Assembly: GCA_938023035.1 (NCBI GenBank)
Contig: CALIDI010000009.1
Span: 1-64,000, forward strand
Reading direction: 5' to 3'
From: an uncultured Leptolyngbyaceae cyanobacterium
Lineage (GTDB): Bacteria > Cyanobacteriota > Cyanobacteriia > Leptolyngbyales > Leptolyngbyaceae
Length of the DNA stretch: 64,000 bases
The notes below the pieces were generated by a model that worked only from the letters and a program-made list of their open reading frames with translations, ran no database searches and was not told the origin of the DNA. Below are positions 19,231 through 29,553 of this stretch, one piece after another. The stretch's first letter is position 1; the number at the start of each line of letters is the position of its first letter. The translations under genes were made by a program, and so were the position numbers.

Positions 19231-19386
19231 GGCGTTTGAGACATATCCGGTGGTGAAAACCGCAGCGATAGAAGTTTAGTGCCGACGCGGACTTTACCCA
19301 ACTGGCGCCTTCTGTAACCTGCGGAGGCAAGTTTTTTTCTGTATTGCCACGACCTGAGTCGTCAGAGCGACTGGCAGATAGGCTTT
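19231..19386 (+). repeat. Dispersed repeat, family 2
   Basis: Blocks GCGTTTGAGACATATCCGG, GTGAAAACCGCAGCGATA, GCGCCTTCTGTAACCTGCGG and GAGTCGTCAGAGCGACTGGC occur in the same order at 40796-40956, and the second half at 26735-26815. AGTCG TCAGAG CGACT is a small hairpin. Confidence 0.75.
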
Positions 19387-19449
19387 TCAAACAGCTGCTA
19401 AGGTTGACCTGTGGCTAAATCACCGGTTTTTGAGCTGGACTAGGCTTGG

Positions 19450-20772
19450 CTATAAATCTCGATGGGTAAAAGGGCGAGCGGCTTCGCCCGTATAGGTAGC
19501 TACAATTTGCCCGTTACCCACCAGGTGATATTTGTAGGTGATTAACCCTTCCAGACCCACAGGGCCACGGGGAGGAAGCTTTTGGGTGCTAATCCCTACT
19601 TCTGCGCCAAACCCATAGCGAAACCCGTCGGCGAAGCGAGTAGAGCAATTGTGGTAAACTCCAGCGGCATCTACCTGTGCCATAAAAGTGGCGGCAGCGG
19701 TAGCGTCTTCGCTGACGATCGCCTCTGTATGACGAGAACCGTAAGTATTAATGTGAGTGATCGCAGCCGTTAAGGAATCAACCACCTTAATCGCTAAGAT
19801 CAGATCGCTATATTCCGTAGCCCAATCGGCTTCCGTTGCCGCTGCAATATTGAGTTGTTCACAACTGGCCGCGTCTCCCCGCAGTTCAACACCTCTGGCT
19901 TGCAGAGCCGAGGCTACGAGGGGCAAAAAATCTGACGCGATCGCGCGATGCACCAGCAGCGTTTCAATGGCATTGCAGGCAGCGGGGTATTGGGTCTTTG
20001 CATCCACCGCAATCTTGACGGCTTTTTCTAAATCGGCGGCAGCATCTACATAGAGATGACAAATGCCCTCAGCGTGGCCCAGCACAGGAATCCGCGTATT
20101 TTCTTGAACAAACCGCACAAAGGAATTAGAACCCCGCGGAATTATCAAATCGACCCATTGGTCAATCCGGAGCAACGCCATGGTCTCTGCCCGAGTGGTG
20201 AGCAACTGTACGACCGCTGGGCTAATGTCTAACTGAGCCAGCCCCTGGTGAATGGCTTGCACAATCGCCTCACAAGATCGGCGCGCTTCTTTTCCCCCTT
20301 TGAGAATCACCCCATTGCCCGACTTAATCGCCAAACTAGCAATTTGGACAACGGCATCGGGGCGCGCTTCAAAAATCACCCCAAGAACCCCGAGGGGGCA
20401 GGTAACACGAGTTAGCACTAGCCCTTCATCCAGCGCTCGATGTAACTGCACAGCACCAAGGGGATCGGGCAATTGCATCAGGTCACGCACTCCAGCAATC
20501 ACACCGCTCAGCTTGCTAGAATCAAGCCGCAGGCGGGCCAGTAATGCAGGGGAGAGGCCTTCTGCCCGGGCTGTTTCGCAGTCAGCCTGATTCGCTGCCA
20601 GAATTGCATCGTTGGCGGTTTCTAGTGCAACCGCGATCGCAGCTAATGCCTGATTTCTCACGTCTCCTGATAAACCCGCCAATTGTTGGGCGGCGGTGCG
20701 GGTTTGTTGGGCTAGGTGAATGATCATGTCGGTTTGCCTCGTTGTTGTGTGGGGTTCGAGGGATGAAGTCAT
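19450..20772 (-). CDS. proA: Gamma-glutamyl phosphate reductase
   Basis: A 440-aa enzyme that reduces gamma-glutamyl phosphate with NADPH to glutamate semialdehyde in proline synthesis. The aldehyde-dehydrogenase fold is evident: [34 protein letters not shown], the catalytic Cys in [14 protein letters not shown], and the C-terminal [36 protein letters not shown]. An alternative start ATG at 20727 ([13 protein letters not shown]) has GAGG nearby and also fits. proB is not adjacent. The dense antisense open frames here are codon-bias shadows. Confidence 0.96.
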   Translation of the reverse strand: MTSSLEPHTTTRQTDMIIHLAQQTRTAAQQLAGLSGDVRNQALAAIAVALETANDAILAANQADCETARAEGLSPALLARLRLDSSKLSGVIAGVRDLMQLPDPLGAVQLHRALDEGLVLTRVTCPLGVLGVIFEARPDAVVQIASLAIKSGNGVILKGGKEARRSCEAIVQAIHQGLAQLDISPAVVQLLTTRAETMALLRIDQWVDLIIPRGSNSFVRFVQENTRIPVLGHAEGICHLYVDAAADLEKAVKIAVDAKTQYPAACNAIETLLVHRAIASDFLPLVASALQARGVELRGDAASCEQLNIAAATEADWATEYSDLILAIKVVDSLTAAITHINTYGSRHTEAIVSEDATAAATFMAQVDAAGVYHNCSTRFADGFRYGFGAEVGISTQKLPPRGPVGLEGLITYKYHLVGNGQIVATYTGEAARPFTHRDL

Positions 20773-21049
20773 CGGTATCGCCCAGGTGCAATTAAGTCCA
20801 GCTAGTTATTGTAACCTTTCCTGTGAATCACAGTGTTATGACCTCTGACCTACTTCCAATTCAGCAGGGAACTGCTCTACTCTATAAATAGAAGAGGGCG
20901 AAACAAAGATTTTAAGCCCGCTTGATGATCCCTTACTGGTCTCTTCACAGAAAAGGGATGGCAGTCGCCGAATAAACAGCCATCTTAGGGAAAGCTGGCA
21001 CAAATGCTTGCAATTGCTGATTGTGACTCCTTGCCCCCTTGGAACGATA

Positions 21050-21544
21050 ATGACGTCTTCTTTAGATTTTTACCTACCCTACGAATTGGCCGTTGCCCCT
21101 AACCCCTACGGTCTGGCCCACAATCTGAAGCTAACGACTGTTGTTGCTTCTGGCTTTTGTTTTGAGTTGTGGCAGCCGCGGCTGGGGCAACTGCTTCTGC
21201 CGAAAGAAGCCATGCTGTTAAAGGGCGATTGCCCACGGGTGGAAGAAATTTGCGCCCTATTGGTCGAAGCTTTAGGGGCCAATCTGACAGCACCGAACTC
21301 AACATCGGTCACTGGGCTTTCTCACTGGTGGCAAGTTCGAGCTGCTCTGGGCAGCGCCTTTGACGCGATCGCCTTGCAGACTCATCTGCGTCAGACACCA
21401 GCCGATCAGAGCGCGATTTGGCGAGTAAAAACAGCGCTTGATAGGCCAGGGCAACAGCTTGTCTTCTTAAAAATCCTGCCTTGGGGAGCTGGCTACCAGC
21501 TCGAGGTATTGCCCCAACGACTCCAATTGCAGGCTAAGGGCTAG
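21050..21544 (+). CDS. Conserved cyanobacterial hypothetical protein
   Basis: A protein of about 164 aa that I do not recognise beyond a likely cyanobacterial conserved family. It has no signal peptide or membrane segment. Visible segments include DFYLPYELAVAPNPYGLAHNLKLTTVVASGFCFELWQ at the start and a basic, hydrophobic end (QQLVFLKILPWGAGYQLEVLPQRLQLQ). An upstream in-frame start at 21008 would add 14 residues. It lies 55 bp before the nucleoside hydrolase gene on the same strand and may share its transcript. Confidence 0.65.
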   Translation: MTSSLDFYLPYELAVAPNPYGLAHNLKLTTVVASGFCFELWQPRLGQLLLPKEAMLLKGDCPRVEEICALLVEALGANLTAPNSTSVTGLSHWWQVRAALGSAFDAIALQTHLRQTPADQSAIWRVKTALDRPGQQLVFLKILPWGAGYQLEVLPQRLQLQAKG

Positions 21545-21599
21545 CAATGGCGGTCTGAGCGAGGGATGATTCGCGGTGTTTCCTGCCAGGTAATTATGC

Positions 21600-22541
21600 A
21601 TGATGGCTCAAAAGCTAATAATTGACTGTGACCCCGGTACCGATGATGCGATCGCCCTCCTAATGGCGCTGGCCCCTTTTACTCAGGTTCAGGTTCTAGG
21701 AATTACAACAGTGGCAGGTAATGTTTCCCTGGATTTGACCACGGCCAATGCCCGCCGCATTTGTGAACTGGCAGGTCAAACCCAGGCAGGGGTTTATGCC
21801 GGTTGCCCGCGCCCATTACTACGGCCCCTGATCACCGCCGAAACCGTGCATGGTAAAACAGGCTTGGATGGGGTGACGTTACCCTATCCGCAGATGCCTC
21901 TGCAATCGCCCCATGCGGTGCCCTTTTTAATCGATACTTTAATGCAATCTGCGGGCGACATTAGGATTGCGGCCCTAGCTCCGTTAACTAATCTCGCTGT
22001 GGCCTTGATTCAACAACCTGCGATTGCACAAAAAATTTCTCAGCTTGTGATTATGGGGGGAGCCATTACTCAGGGAAATATTACACCCTCGGCAGAGTTT
22101 AACTTTTATGTGGACCCCCATGCGGCTCATGTTGTTTTACATGCGGGGATTCCGATCACACTTGTGACCCTAGACATCACTCACCAGGCGATCGCCACCC
22201 CAGAGCGGCTAGCCCCAATTCGCCAGCAGAATACAGCCGTGAGCCAAGTCGTGATTGATTTGCTGACCCACTACAGCCGCCATGACATGGCGATTTATGG
22301 CTTTGCCGGCGCGCCTCTGCACGATCCCTGTGTGATCGCTTACCTGATGGAACCTAGCTTGTTTACAACCCAACCAGTAGCTGTGACAGTGGAGACAACT
22401 TCTGAACTCACCCTAGGACGTAGCGTGGTCGATCGTTGGCAGGTGATGGGGGCGGCCCCCAATCTCAATCTAGTTGAAACCATTGATGTAGAAGGGTTTT
22501 ATCACCTGTTGACGCGGGCGATCGCTAGCTATGCTAGCTAA
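21600..22541 (+). CDS. Inosine/uridine-preferring nucleoside hydrolase
   Basis: A 313-aa hydrolase that cleaves the N-glycosidic bond of ribonucleosides, releasing base and ribose. The calcium-binding signature DCDPGTDDAIALLMAL opens the protein, AEFNFYVDPHAAHVVL and GAPLHDPCVIAYL supply further ligands (second Asp, His-Asp). Substrate preference (purine, pyrimidine or both) cannot be read off. A purine or pyrimidine salvage role is inferred. The start is the first of two adjacent ATGs (21600, 21603). Confidence 0.93.
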   Translation: MMAQKLIIDCDPGTDDAIALLMALAPFTQVQVLGITTVAGNVSLDLTTANARRICELAGQTQAGVYAGCPRPLLRPLITAETVHGKTGLDGVTLPYPQMPLQSPHAVPFLIDTLMQSAGDIRIAALAPLTNLAVALIQQPAIAQKISQLVIMGGAITQGNITPSAEFNFYVDPHAAHVVLHAGIPITLVTLDITHQAIATPERLAPIRQQNTAVSQVVIDLLTHYSRHDMAIYGFAGAPLHDPCVIAYLMEPSLFTTQPVAVTVETTSELTLGRSVVDRWQVMGAAPNLNLVETIDVEGFYHLLTRAIASYAS

Positions 22542-22728
22542 TTTCAACCAGGGCCAGAGTGCAACCAGTTCCTTTTCCGCAGAACCATCAACCTGGCCCT
22601 AGCCAAGGCTGAATCCTTCCAGCCACACCCTAGGCAAAGCTGCCAAACCCATACCTCTACCTAGGGGTGATTGACCGGCTCCCTGAAACCTGACACCCTT
22701 TGAGTGCAGTTGTTTGCAAATTGGAGTC

Positions 22729-24084
22729 ATGAGTCATCTAGAAGGTAGCCGTCTCGTCAATCCAGCGATAAATGAAACCGTGGCGGCTCCTCGCCCGACA
22801 TTGTCTTTAGTCGATGCGATCGCCATTATTGTAGGGATTGTCATCGGTGCCGGTATCTTTGAAACCCCTGCCTTAGTTGCTGGCAATGTTGATAGCAGTA
22901 GGACTGCAATAATAGCGTGGCTACTCGGCGGTGGAATCTCACTGGTAGGAGCGCTCTGTTATGCCGAATTAGCAACCACCTATCCCCATCCCGGTGGAAA
23001 TTATTACTATCTCAAACGGGCATTTGGTGAATTTACCGCCTTTTTATTTGCCTGGGCACGTATGGCAGTGATCCAAACCGGTTCGATTGCGCTCCTTGCC
23101 TTTGTATTTGGTGATTACGCCAGCCAAATTTTAAACCTAGGCCCCGCTTCCACATCCCTATACGCAGCCACAGCCATCATTTTATTCACAACCCTCAATG
23201 TTATCGGATTGCAGCAAAGCAAATGGACTCAAAATTGGCTGACCGCTGCTAAGATTGTAGGCTTGTTGTTGGTGATTGGGATGGGGCTATTTCTGGCGGG
23301 GGCAGGCCCGGCAGTAGCAGCAGCACCGACCAAGCATTCCTTTGGGCTGGCTATGGTGTTTGTTTTACTCTCCTATGGCGGTTGGAATGAGGCTGCTTAC
23401 ATTTCCGCTGAGATTCGCCATGGGGAACGCAATATTGTGCGATCGCTGCTCTGGAGCATCGGTATCATTACCGCTACTTACCTACTCATTAACCTTGCCT
23501 ATCTCAAAGGTTTAGGGCTAGCAGGAATGGCAAGCTCGCAAGCGGTTGCCGCCGATTTAATGCGGCAAGTCTTGGGAGCACCGGGAGCCTGGCTCATTAG
23601 TCTGCTGGTAGCGGTGTCCGCCCTCGGCGCAGTCAATGCCACCATCTTTACTGGAGCACGAACCAACTACGCTTTTGGCCAGGACGTGCCACTCTTTCAA
23701 TTTATGGGCAATTGGCGATCGCACTCAAATGCACCGATGGCTGCCCTGCTATTGCAGGGGGCGATCGCTCTAGCATTAGTTTTTCTGGGCACCCTGACCC
23801 GCAAAGGGTTCAGCACCATGGTCGATTACACAGCACCCGTTTTCTGGTTTTTCTTTCTCCTCAGTGGCCTCGCCCTATTCATCTTTCGACTACGCGAGCC
23901 AAATCGTTCCCGGCCCTTTGCTGTGCCCCTTTACCCCCTCGTCCCCCTGTTATTTTGTACCGCCTGTGGCTACTTGCTCTACTCCAGCCTGGACTACACC
24001 AAAATTGGAGCCTTGCTAGGCGTTGCCGTCGTCGTTGCAGGCATCCCCGTCTTACTAGCAAGCCGCAAACAACCCCCAAAATAA
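22729..24084 (+). CDS. APC-superfamily amino acid permease
   Basis: A protein of about 451 aa with around 12 hydrophobic membrane segments. The first contains the substrate-binding GIVIGAGIFETPALVAGN typical of the APC (amino acid-polyamine-organocation) superfamily, followed by CYAELATTYPHPGGNYYYLKRAFG. The transported substrate is unknown; family members move amino acids by H+ symport or exchange. I start at the ATG at 22729 because the frame upstream opens with a TTG. GGAG lies only 3 bases before the ATG. It is transcribed alone. Confidence 0.9.
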   Translation: MSHLEGSRLVNPAINETVAAPRPTLSLVDAIAIIVGIVIGAGIFETPALVAGNVDSSRTAIIAWLLGGGISLVGALCYAELATTYPHPGGNYYYLKRAFGEFTAFLFAWARMAVIQTGSIALLAFVFGDYASQILNLGPASTSLYAATAIILFTTLNVIGLQQSKWTQNWLTAAKIVGLLLVIGMGLFLAGAGPAVAAAPTKHSFGLAMVFVLLSYGGWNEAAYISAEIRHGERNIVRSLLWSIGIITATYLLINLAYLKGLGLAGMASSQAVAADLMRQVLGAPGAWLISLLVAVSALGAVNATIFTGARTNYAFGQDVPLFQFMGNWRSHSNAPMAALLLQGAIALALVFLGTLTRKGFSTMVDYTAPVFWFFFLLSGLALFIFRLREPNRSRPFAVPLYPLVPLLFCTACGYLLYSSLDYTKIGALLGVAVVVAGIPVLLASRKQPPK

Positions 24085-24889
24085 GGGGCTTTGCTGAATT
24101 GCGAATAGCCCTAGGCTTTAGCCAAATCCTAATCAAGCTTTTAGGGCTAGGAACCACCCCCTGCATCCCGTCCTGACTTTAGTTTCCCTCGCTGTAATAG
24201 AAGAAATACTCGATTCAAACTCCCTTTCCTAGAGCAAAAGATCGACTTAGGATGTAGACAAGCCGCCTCTCTTTAAGTAAGGTACAAAATTGGGAGACAC
24301 CCGAAAGATGCGCAAAAAGCTTAATCAGCGAATCCTCTGAAGATAGCCTTGCTGATTAGCCCAATCACAAGCATGAGTTACCTAGCCGCTCCTAGAACCT
24401 GAGTTAAACCCTGGGCTGCATTCGCACTACTTTTAATGCTTTTAGTAGATGAAGTCTACCCGCTCATTCATTCAAACTATAGGTTAATAGTCATCAGAAC
24501 TTAGGTGCAATCTATTCGCAAAGCCTCTGAACCCGCGTCTGCGATTTCATCATGCCTAAGTTCTTTAACCTCCTTGCACACCGTTGGCAATAACCCCAAA
24601 ATTTACTCGCAGTCCTGCGAATCATGCTTAAGGGTTTGTTGCCCTATTCTACTGAGCACTCATCGCAACCCACTGAAACAGCGAAACATTAAGACAATTT
24701 ACAGGGAAGATATGAGAGCGGTTTTGGGCCAAATCAGGCCCGCCCTCTGGTGAGCCAAGTACCAAGTACAAGGATATTAACTCGACTCATTCAAGCTGTA
24801 TTTGTTAGCTCAGTGGTTGCACAGTTCAAGGTGAGTGAGCTTAGTCCCCAGCTAAATTGACCAATAACATCATGAAGGAAAAATCTGAT
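24085..24889. other. Long gap without a supported gene
   Basis: A small frame at 24505-24753 has no family signal. An inverted repeat AGCCCTA (24107) / TAGGGCT (24142) just after the permease stop could form a hairpin but lacks a U run. A TTAGCTCAGTGGTT string at 24806 resembles a tRNA D-arm but no T-arm or acceptor stem follows. Confidence 0.5.
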
Positions 24890-25555
24890 ATGCAACCCAA
24901 GAAACTCTTGATGCTTGCCCTTATAGGAGTCGGCCTAACCACCATAGGAACGTCTGGCTGCTCACAAGCCGTCAGCTCTGGAAATAAGGGCACAGCCTCG
25001 ACAGAGTCCCCTGTAGCAGAAACGGCTCCAACTGTTGCGGAATCTCCCTTAGACCTGACCACAACCGCGCAGGCGACTGATCTAGATGTGCCCTATGTTC
25101 CAACTCCGCCCGCAGTCGTGGATAAAATGCTGGAGTTAGCCAATGTCGGCAAGGACGATATTCTGTATGACTTGGGCAGTGGAGATGGCCGGATTGTAAT
25201 TACGGCTGCACAAAAGTTTGGGACGCGGGGCGTTGGGATTGATATTGACCCAGAGCGGATTCGAGAAGCCAATGCAAATGCCAAAAAAGCCGGGGTCGAA
25301 GATCGCGTCCGATTTATTGAGCAAGATCTGTTTCAAGCAGATTTTAGCGAAGCGACGGTTGTCACTCTTTATTTGTTAGAAAGCTTGAACCTCCGCTTGC
25401 GTCCACAGCTTTTGAAACGACTTAAACCCGGAACGCGCATTGTCTCTCATGCCTTTAGCATGGGAGATTGGGAGCCTGAGAAAGTTGTGGAAGTTTCTGG
25501 CAGAACAGTTTATTACTGGGTGGTACCAGAGAAAATTCCTGAAAACTTGAAGTAG
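24890..25555 (+). CDS. Exported (lipoprotein-like) class I SAM-dependent methyltransferase
   Basis: A 221-aa protein. Residues 1-24 form a signal peptide with a lipobox-like TSGC (C24), then a Ser/Thr/Pro/Ala-rich linker to about 60. From 70 on comes a class I methyltransferase fold: VPYVPTPPAVVDKMLELANVG, motif I DILYDLGSGDGRIVI, motif II GVGIDIDPERI, motif III RVRFIEQDLFQADFSEATVVTLYLL. Homologues with this VPTP start occur across bacteria with unknown substrates. An enzyme needing cytoplasmic SAM behind a signal peptide is odd. AAGGA 10 bases upstream supports the ATG at 24890; longer in-frame starts at 24857 (TTG) and 24872 (ATG) exist. Confidence 0.85.
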   Translation: MQPKKLLMLALIGVGLTTIGTSGCSQAVSSGNKGTASTESPVAETAPTVAESPLDLTTTAQATDLDVPYVPTPPAVVDKMLELANVGKDDILYDLGSGDGRIVITAAQKFGTRGVGIDIDPERIREANANAKKAGVEDRVRFIEQDLFQADFSEATVVTLYLLESLNLRLRPQLLKRLKPGTRIVSHAFSMGDWEPEKVVEVSGRTVYYWVVPEKIPENLK

Positions 25556-26659
25556 CTAGGAGAGAGTAAAAGTCAGTGCGGTAAGGGGGGAGTGTAGCTG
25601 CTATACTTTTACCCTTCTCGAACTGCCCTCAGCGAAGTGGTGAGTTGCCTGATTGGATTCTGGTGGAAGAGCGTAAGATTTTCTTAAGATTGCAATCAGT
25701 TGTGGATCAAACCTAGAATGGCCAAGTGGAACCGTACAACGAGCACTCAAGCATTTTATGAAGGGAGAGCGTTGGTTTTAATCGCAGATAGCCTTCACTT
25801 GGCTACCTTGCTGACACCGCTAGAATGCAGCAGGTATAATCCTACCCGATTGGTATAGATACTGTTGATTTTCTACTTTTTGCTTAAAAGAAGCTACTTA
25901 GAACAATACGACTGGAAGATCAGCATAGCGAGTCCCCCCCCCCTGCCGTCTGCCGGGTAAATCGCCTTGGTTGGCAAGTGCAGCACTGTTAAACTCAAGC
26001 ACAATCAGCAAAACGGGTAACATCACAGCTCTAGCTGACATGATAGGCACCCCTTAAAAATGAACTGTGACCTAATTCTATCCCTAAGGCTGGGTAACCT
26101 TAATAAGTAAATGTGCCAATTGTTGTGGCAAGGTAAAACGCAACGATAGGAATGCTTACGAAATATCACTGAGTTAACCTAACTGAAAGATATGGCAGTT
26201 ATTTGGCTGACTGAGATGACTAGAAAGTCTTTTCTTCTAGTCAAATAAAATTATTTAATCAATTAAAACCGCAGGCAGGCACGCAAGATCCATCTTCGCA
26301 GGCTAGGAAAAACTCTGATATACCGATGCCTTAGAAGTGGACTTTGGTTATCCGGGTACAACTTTAGTTGCCTGCTTAACGGGTGGAGGGTCGGAGGTTG
26401 CAGTTAGTTTGTCGCTAATCAGGGAAAATACACACCTGCAAAAATAAAGAAAAATAAGGTTGGATAGGTTGTAGCCCTGTTGGAAAACCTTTCCAATATT
26501 CTTAAAAAGAGAAAACTCTACGTATAGTTTAGTTGACTTTTAATTAACTTTAGTTAAGTCCAGGTTGGGTTAGTTGTTTTAACTGTTAGCTAAACACCCG
26601 ATGGAGACTTCGACTAGTTGCTATCTGAAGCTTCGCGACAAAGATATAGGGAATGCCAG

Positions 26660-26815
26660 GAGGCCGGTTAACCGCGCCTGGCAAAAAACACGGCGAGAGC
26701 AGCCATGTCTGCCGCGGCGAATTTCACTCAATCGGAACCTTCCATCACCTGCGGAGGCAAGATTTTGTCCAGATAGCTGCGTTGAGTCGTCAGAACTGAC
26801 AGGAGATCGGCTTTT
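26660..26815 (+). repeat. Dispersed repeat, family 2 (diverged copy)
   Basis: CACCTGCGGAGGCAAGATTT and GTTGAGTCGTCAGAACTGAC match the 3' half of the copies at 19231 and 40796. The 5' half is only weakly similar. Confidence 0.6.
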
Positions 26816-26837
26816 ACTTAAGATCGGCTTTTATTTA
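26804..26837 (+). repeat. 17-bp tandem duplication
   Basis: AGATCGGCTTTTACTTA is followed at once by AGATCGGCTTTTATTTA, at the 3' end of the family 2 repeat. Confidence 0.85.
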
Positions 26838-26989
26838 AAGGCTAAAGTAGCCTCTAGAACTGGCTCATGTCCATGTTGCCTTTGTGGTAAAACTCTCAGG
26901 ATCAGGGAATGTAATAATCTGTCAAACTCACCACGAAGACGCAAATGATAAGTACTTAGCCCGAATTCGCGGTAAGTAGGGGAGAGTGA

Positions 26990-27051
26990 GACTGCGCCTC
27001 CAGGTAAGAGGTTCCACCCCCTCTACCCCCGAAATCAGTTGCAATTGAGTT
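26990..27051 (+). repeat. Dispersed repeat, family 3 (partial)
   Basis: GAGGTTCCACCCCCTCTACC and CCCGAAATCAGTTGCAATTG parallel GGGGTTCCACTCCCTCCAAC and CCCGAAATCATCTTCAATTG at 43511-43551. Confidence 0.6.
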
Positions 27052-27126
27052 GCGCCCAGCGACTTACCAGTTTTGAGGCTCTGTCTCTAGAGAGGCGATT
27101 TAACTGGGCTGTTTCTCATTATTCAG

Positions 27127-29043
27127 TCAGTAGGCACGGCTGGGAGTGGCAGCGATCGCTGCATTCTGGATGGTTTGCAAAATCCGCTCTGCTATTTGAG
27201 GTGGGGTCAAGCCCAAATCCGCTTTCGACTCATCGGGCTTTGCATGATCGACAAGACGATCGGGAACACCAATGCGGTAGACCGGCACACTGATATTTGC
27301 ATCTATTAAGGCTTCGGCGATCGCCGAGCCAAAGCCGCCGGGTAGACAACCTTCTTCTAGGGTAACGACGCGACCAATCTGTTGAGCAAGCGGCAGAATC
27401 AAATCGGTGTCAAGGGGTTTGGCAAAGCGAGCGTTGACCACCGTGGCTTCGAGACTGTGCTCATGCAAGATCTCTGCCACTTGTAAAGCCGGGTAAACCA
27501 TGGAGCCATAGGCCACCAGTAGAATGTCGTCTCCCTGCCGAAGGACTTCCCCTTTCCCAATTTCTAACGGCTCCCAGCCTTCTTCCATGAGGGGCGCACC
27601 ATAGCCGTTTCCTCTGGGGTAGCGCATGGCAATCGGACCATTGTGCTGAATGCCGGTTACTAGCATGCGCTGGAGTTCGGCTTCATCCTTGGGAGCCATT
27701 AGCACCATATTGGGGATGCAGCGGAGATAGGCAATGTCATACATGCCCTGGTGAGTCGGGCCATCGGCTCCGACGATGCCAGCGCGATCAAGGCAGAAAA
27801 ACACTGGCAAGTTTTGAATACAGACATCATGGACAATCTGGTCAAAGGCTCGCTGTAAAAAGGTGGAGTAAATCGCTGCAACCGGGCGCATGCCTTCGCA
27901 GGCCAACCCTGCTGCCAGGGTGACAGCATGTTGCTCGGCAATGCCCACGTCAATATATTGATTCGGGACTCTCTTTTGCAAAATGTCGAGGCCGGTGCCA
28001 GTGGCCATCGCAGCGGTAATACCAATCACCCGTGGGTTATTTTCGGCAAGGGTTGAGAGGGTCTCGCCAAACACTTTTGAGTAGCTGGGGGGCTTGGGTT
28101 TGCTGGAGGGAATTGCTTTGCCTGTCGCTAGATTAAACGGCGATTGTGCATGGTAACCAACCTGGTCTTTTTCGGCGACTTCATAGCCTTTGCCCTTGAT
28201 CGTTGCCACATGCACTAAAACTGGCCCCGGTGTCTTATGAGCCTGCTGGAAGGTATGGATTAACTCCTCTAAATTGTGGCCATCCACCGGGCCGACGTAG
28301 GTAAAGCCTAGTTCTTCAAACACTGCCCCCACCTTGGGGACAGCCAACCGCTTCATCCCTTCCTTAATTCGACCCAGTTCAGGAGAGAAGGACTCGCCCA
28401 CAAAGGGCAGGTGCTTAATTTGCTCTTCGAGATTGTCAGAAAGGAATTGCATCGGAGGGCTAAGGCGCAGCTTGTTAAGGTAGCGAGGAATCGCGCCAAC
28501 ATTGGGTGAAATCGACATTTCGTTATCATTGAGCACGACCAGCAGATTGGTCTTGGGCAGGTGCCCTGCATGGTTGATCGCCTCCAGGGCCATGCCACCG
28601 GTGAGGGCACCATCTCCAATTACAGCGACAACTTTGTATTTTTCACCCTGGAGGTCGCGGGCGATCGCCATCCCTAACGCCGCCGAAATACTGGTGGATG
28701 CATGCCCTGCACCAAAATGGTCAAACTTACTTTCACACCGCTTGAGATAACCGGCCACTCCATCCTTCTGACGCAGAGTGTGGAATCGATCGTAACGACC
28801 TGTAATCAGCTTGTGAGGATAAGCCTGGTGTCCGACATCCCAAACTACCTTGTCGTGGTCTAAGTCAAGTGTCTGGTAAAGAGCGAGGGTTAACTCAACA
28901 ACCCCTAGACCGGGGCCAAGATGCCCGCCACTGGCAGCAACGGTCTCTAGATGCTTTTCGCGAATTTGGCGAGCAATCTGTTGAAGCTGGTAGATTGACA
29001 GGCCATGGAGTTGGTTCGGATGAGTAATTTCACTCAGGTGCAT
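27127..29043 (-). CDS. dxs: 1-deoxy-D-xylulose-5-phosphate synthase
   Basis: A 638-aa thiamine diphosphate enzyme joining pyruvate and glyceraldehyde-3-phosphate, the entry step of the MEP isoprenoid pathway that feeds carotenoid and chlorophyll phytol synthesis. Family signatures: [22 protein letters not shown], the [18 protein letters not shown] thiamine diphosphate motif with its downstream Asn ([11 protein letters not shown]), [17 protein letters not shown], and [20 protein letters not shown]. The start [16 protein letters not shown] at 29043 is the usual cyanobacterial N-terminus, with GAGG about 10 bases upstream. The frame stays open 48 bases further upstream without similarity. Confidence 0.97.
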   Translation of the reverse strand: MHLSEITHPNQLHGLSIYQLQQIARQIREKHLETVAASGGHLGPGLGVVELTLALYQTLDLDHDKVVWDVGHQAYPHKLITGRYDRFHTLRQKDGVAGYLKRCESKFDHFGAGHASTSISAALGMAIARDLQGEKYKVVAVIGDGALTGGMALEAINHAGHLPKTNLLVVLNDNEMSISPNVGAIPRYLNKLRLSPPMQFLSDNLEEQIKHLPFVGESFSPELGRIKEGMKRLAVPKVGAVFEELGFTYVGPVDGHNLEELIHTFQQAHKTPGPVLVHVATIKGKGYEVAEKDQVGYHAQSPFNLATGKAIPSSKPKPPSYSKVFGETLSTLAENNPRVIGITAAMATGTGLDILQKRVPNQYIDVGIAEQHAVTLAAGLACEGMRPVAAIYSTFLQRAFDQIVHDVCIQNLPVFFCLDRAGIVGADGPTHQGMYDIAYLRCIPNMVLMAPKDEAELQRMLVTGIQHNGPIAMRYPRGNGYGAPLMEEGWEPLEIGKGEVLRQGDDILLVAYGSMVYPALQVAEILHEHSLEATVVNARFAKPLDTDLILPLAQQIGRVVTLEEGCLPGGFGSAIAEALIDANISVPVYRIGVPDRLVDHAKPDESKADLGLTPPQIAERILQTIQNAAIAATPSRAY

Positions 29044-29553
29044 ACGGGGGGTATCCTCTGCTGTTCGATCGGATAGTTGATACCTTTCCAATGTAGTGAA
29101 TTTCAGTCCTCAATATTTTTTAAGAACCATTGAGCAAATTAGAAAAATGGTGAGAATTCTTTACCCATCAAGCCTTCCAGATTTTCAGATTTTTTTGCAA
29201 GCGTTAGCGGCTCAAGCGTCTGCTCGGCGATGGGGCTTTGCCGTATGGGCAGATGAGGCTATCTCAGTCCCTGAGCAAAAGGGCGAGTACTGCTTGCGGA
29301 AGGCACCAGGCACCAGAAATACGGCTGAGTAGGTCTGTGTTTCAAGCAACCTAAACCATAGACTACTTGCCCCTGCGGTGTACTAGTATCAGGGCTGGTT
29401 TAAGGAGGAATGGGCGATCGCCATGTGCCAACCATGACACAAACCCCATCCCAATGGGATAATTGCAAAGAATCAAATCGCCACAGGGCATTCATGCCTT
29501 TTGTTAGCCTGAGTTTTTAACACCTCAGTCCAAAGAACCTGAAGGAGTCAACA
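29044..29553. other. Divergent gap between dxs and hemL
   Basis: It holds the promoters of both genes, which are read away from each other. A small plus frame (29096-29332) has no family signal. The hemL ribosome site AAGGAG is at 29542-29547. Confidence 0.5.

Larger units (their letters stand above)
19116..19449. other. Gap filled by two dispersed repeats
   Basis: Almost the whole gap is repeat: family 3 short form at 19138-19208 and family 2 at 19231-19386. No gene is seen. Confidence 0.65.
25556..27126. other. 1.57 kb gap with repeats and no supported gene
   Basis: The largest gene-free stretch of the window. It contains a C10 run (25934-25943), a perfect 8-bp hairpin GACTAGAA / TTCTAGTC (26218-26242), a family 2 repeat (26660-26815), a 17-bp tandem duplication (AGATCGGCTTTTAYTTA at 26804 and 26821) and a family 3 repeat (26990-27051). 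The plus frame 26601-26948 lies over the repeat and is not credible as a gene. Confidence 0.6.

Noticed and set aside
19582-20590. Several frames antisense to proA
   Set aside because: They are shadows produced by the codon bias of proA; their translations are rich in Ala, Arg and Ser without domain signals.
24800-24845. tRNA-like string TTAGCTCAGTGGTT
   Set aside because: It resembles a D-arm, but there is no pairing acceptor stem, no anticodon arm, and no GTTC-type T-loop at the right spacing.
26601-26948. 115-aa open frame in the long gap
   Set aside because: It runs across the family 2 repeat and tandem duplication, and is Arg/Cys-rich without any domain.
29096-29332. Open frame between dxs and hemL
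   Set aside because: It lies in the divergent promoter region and shows no family motif.
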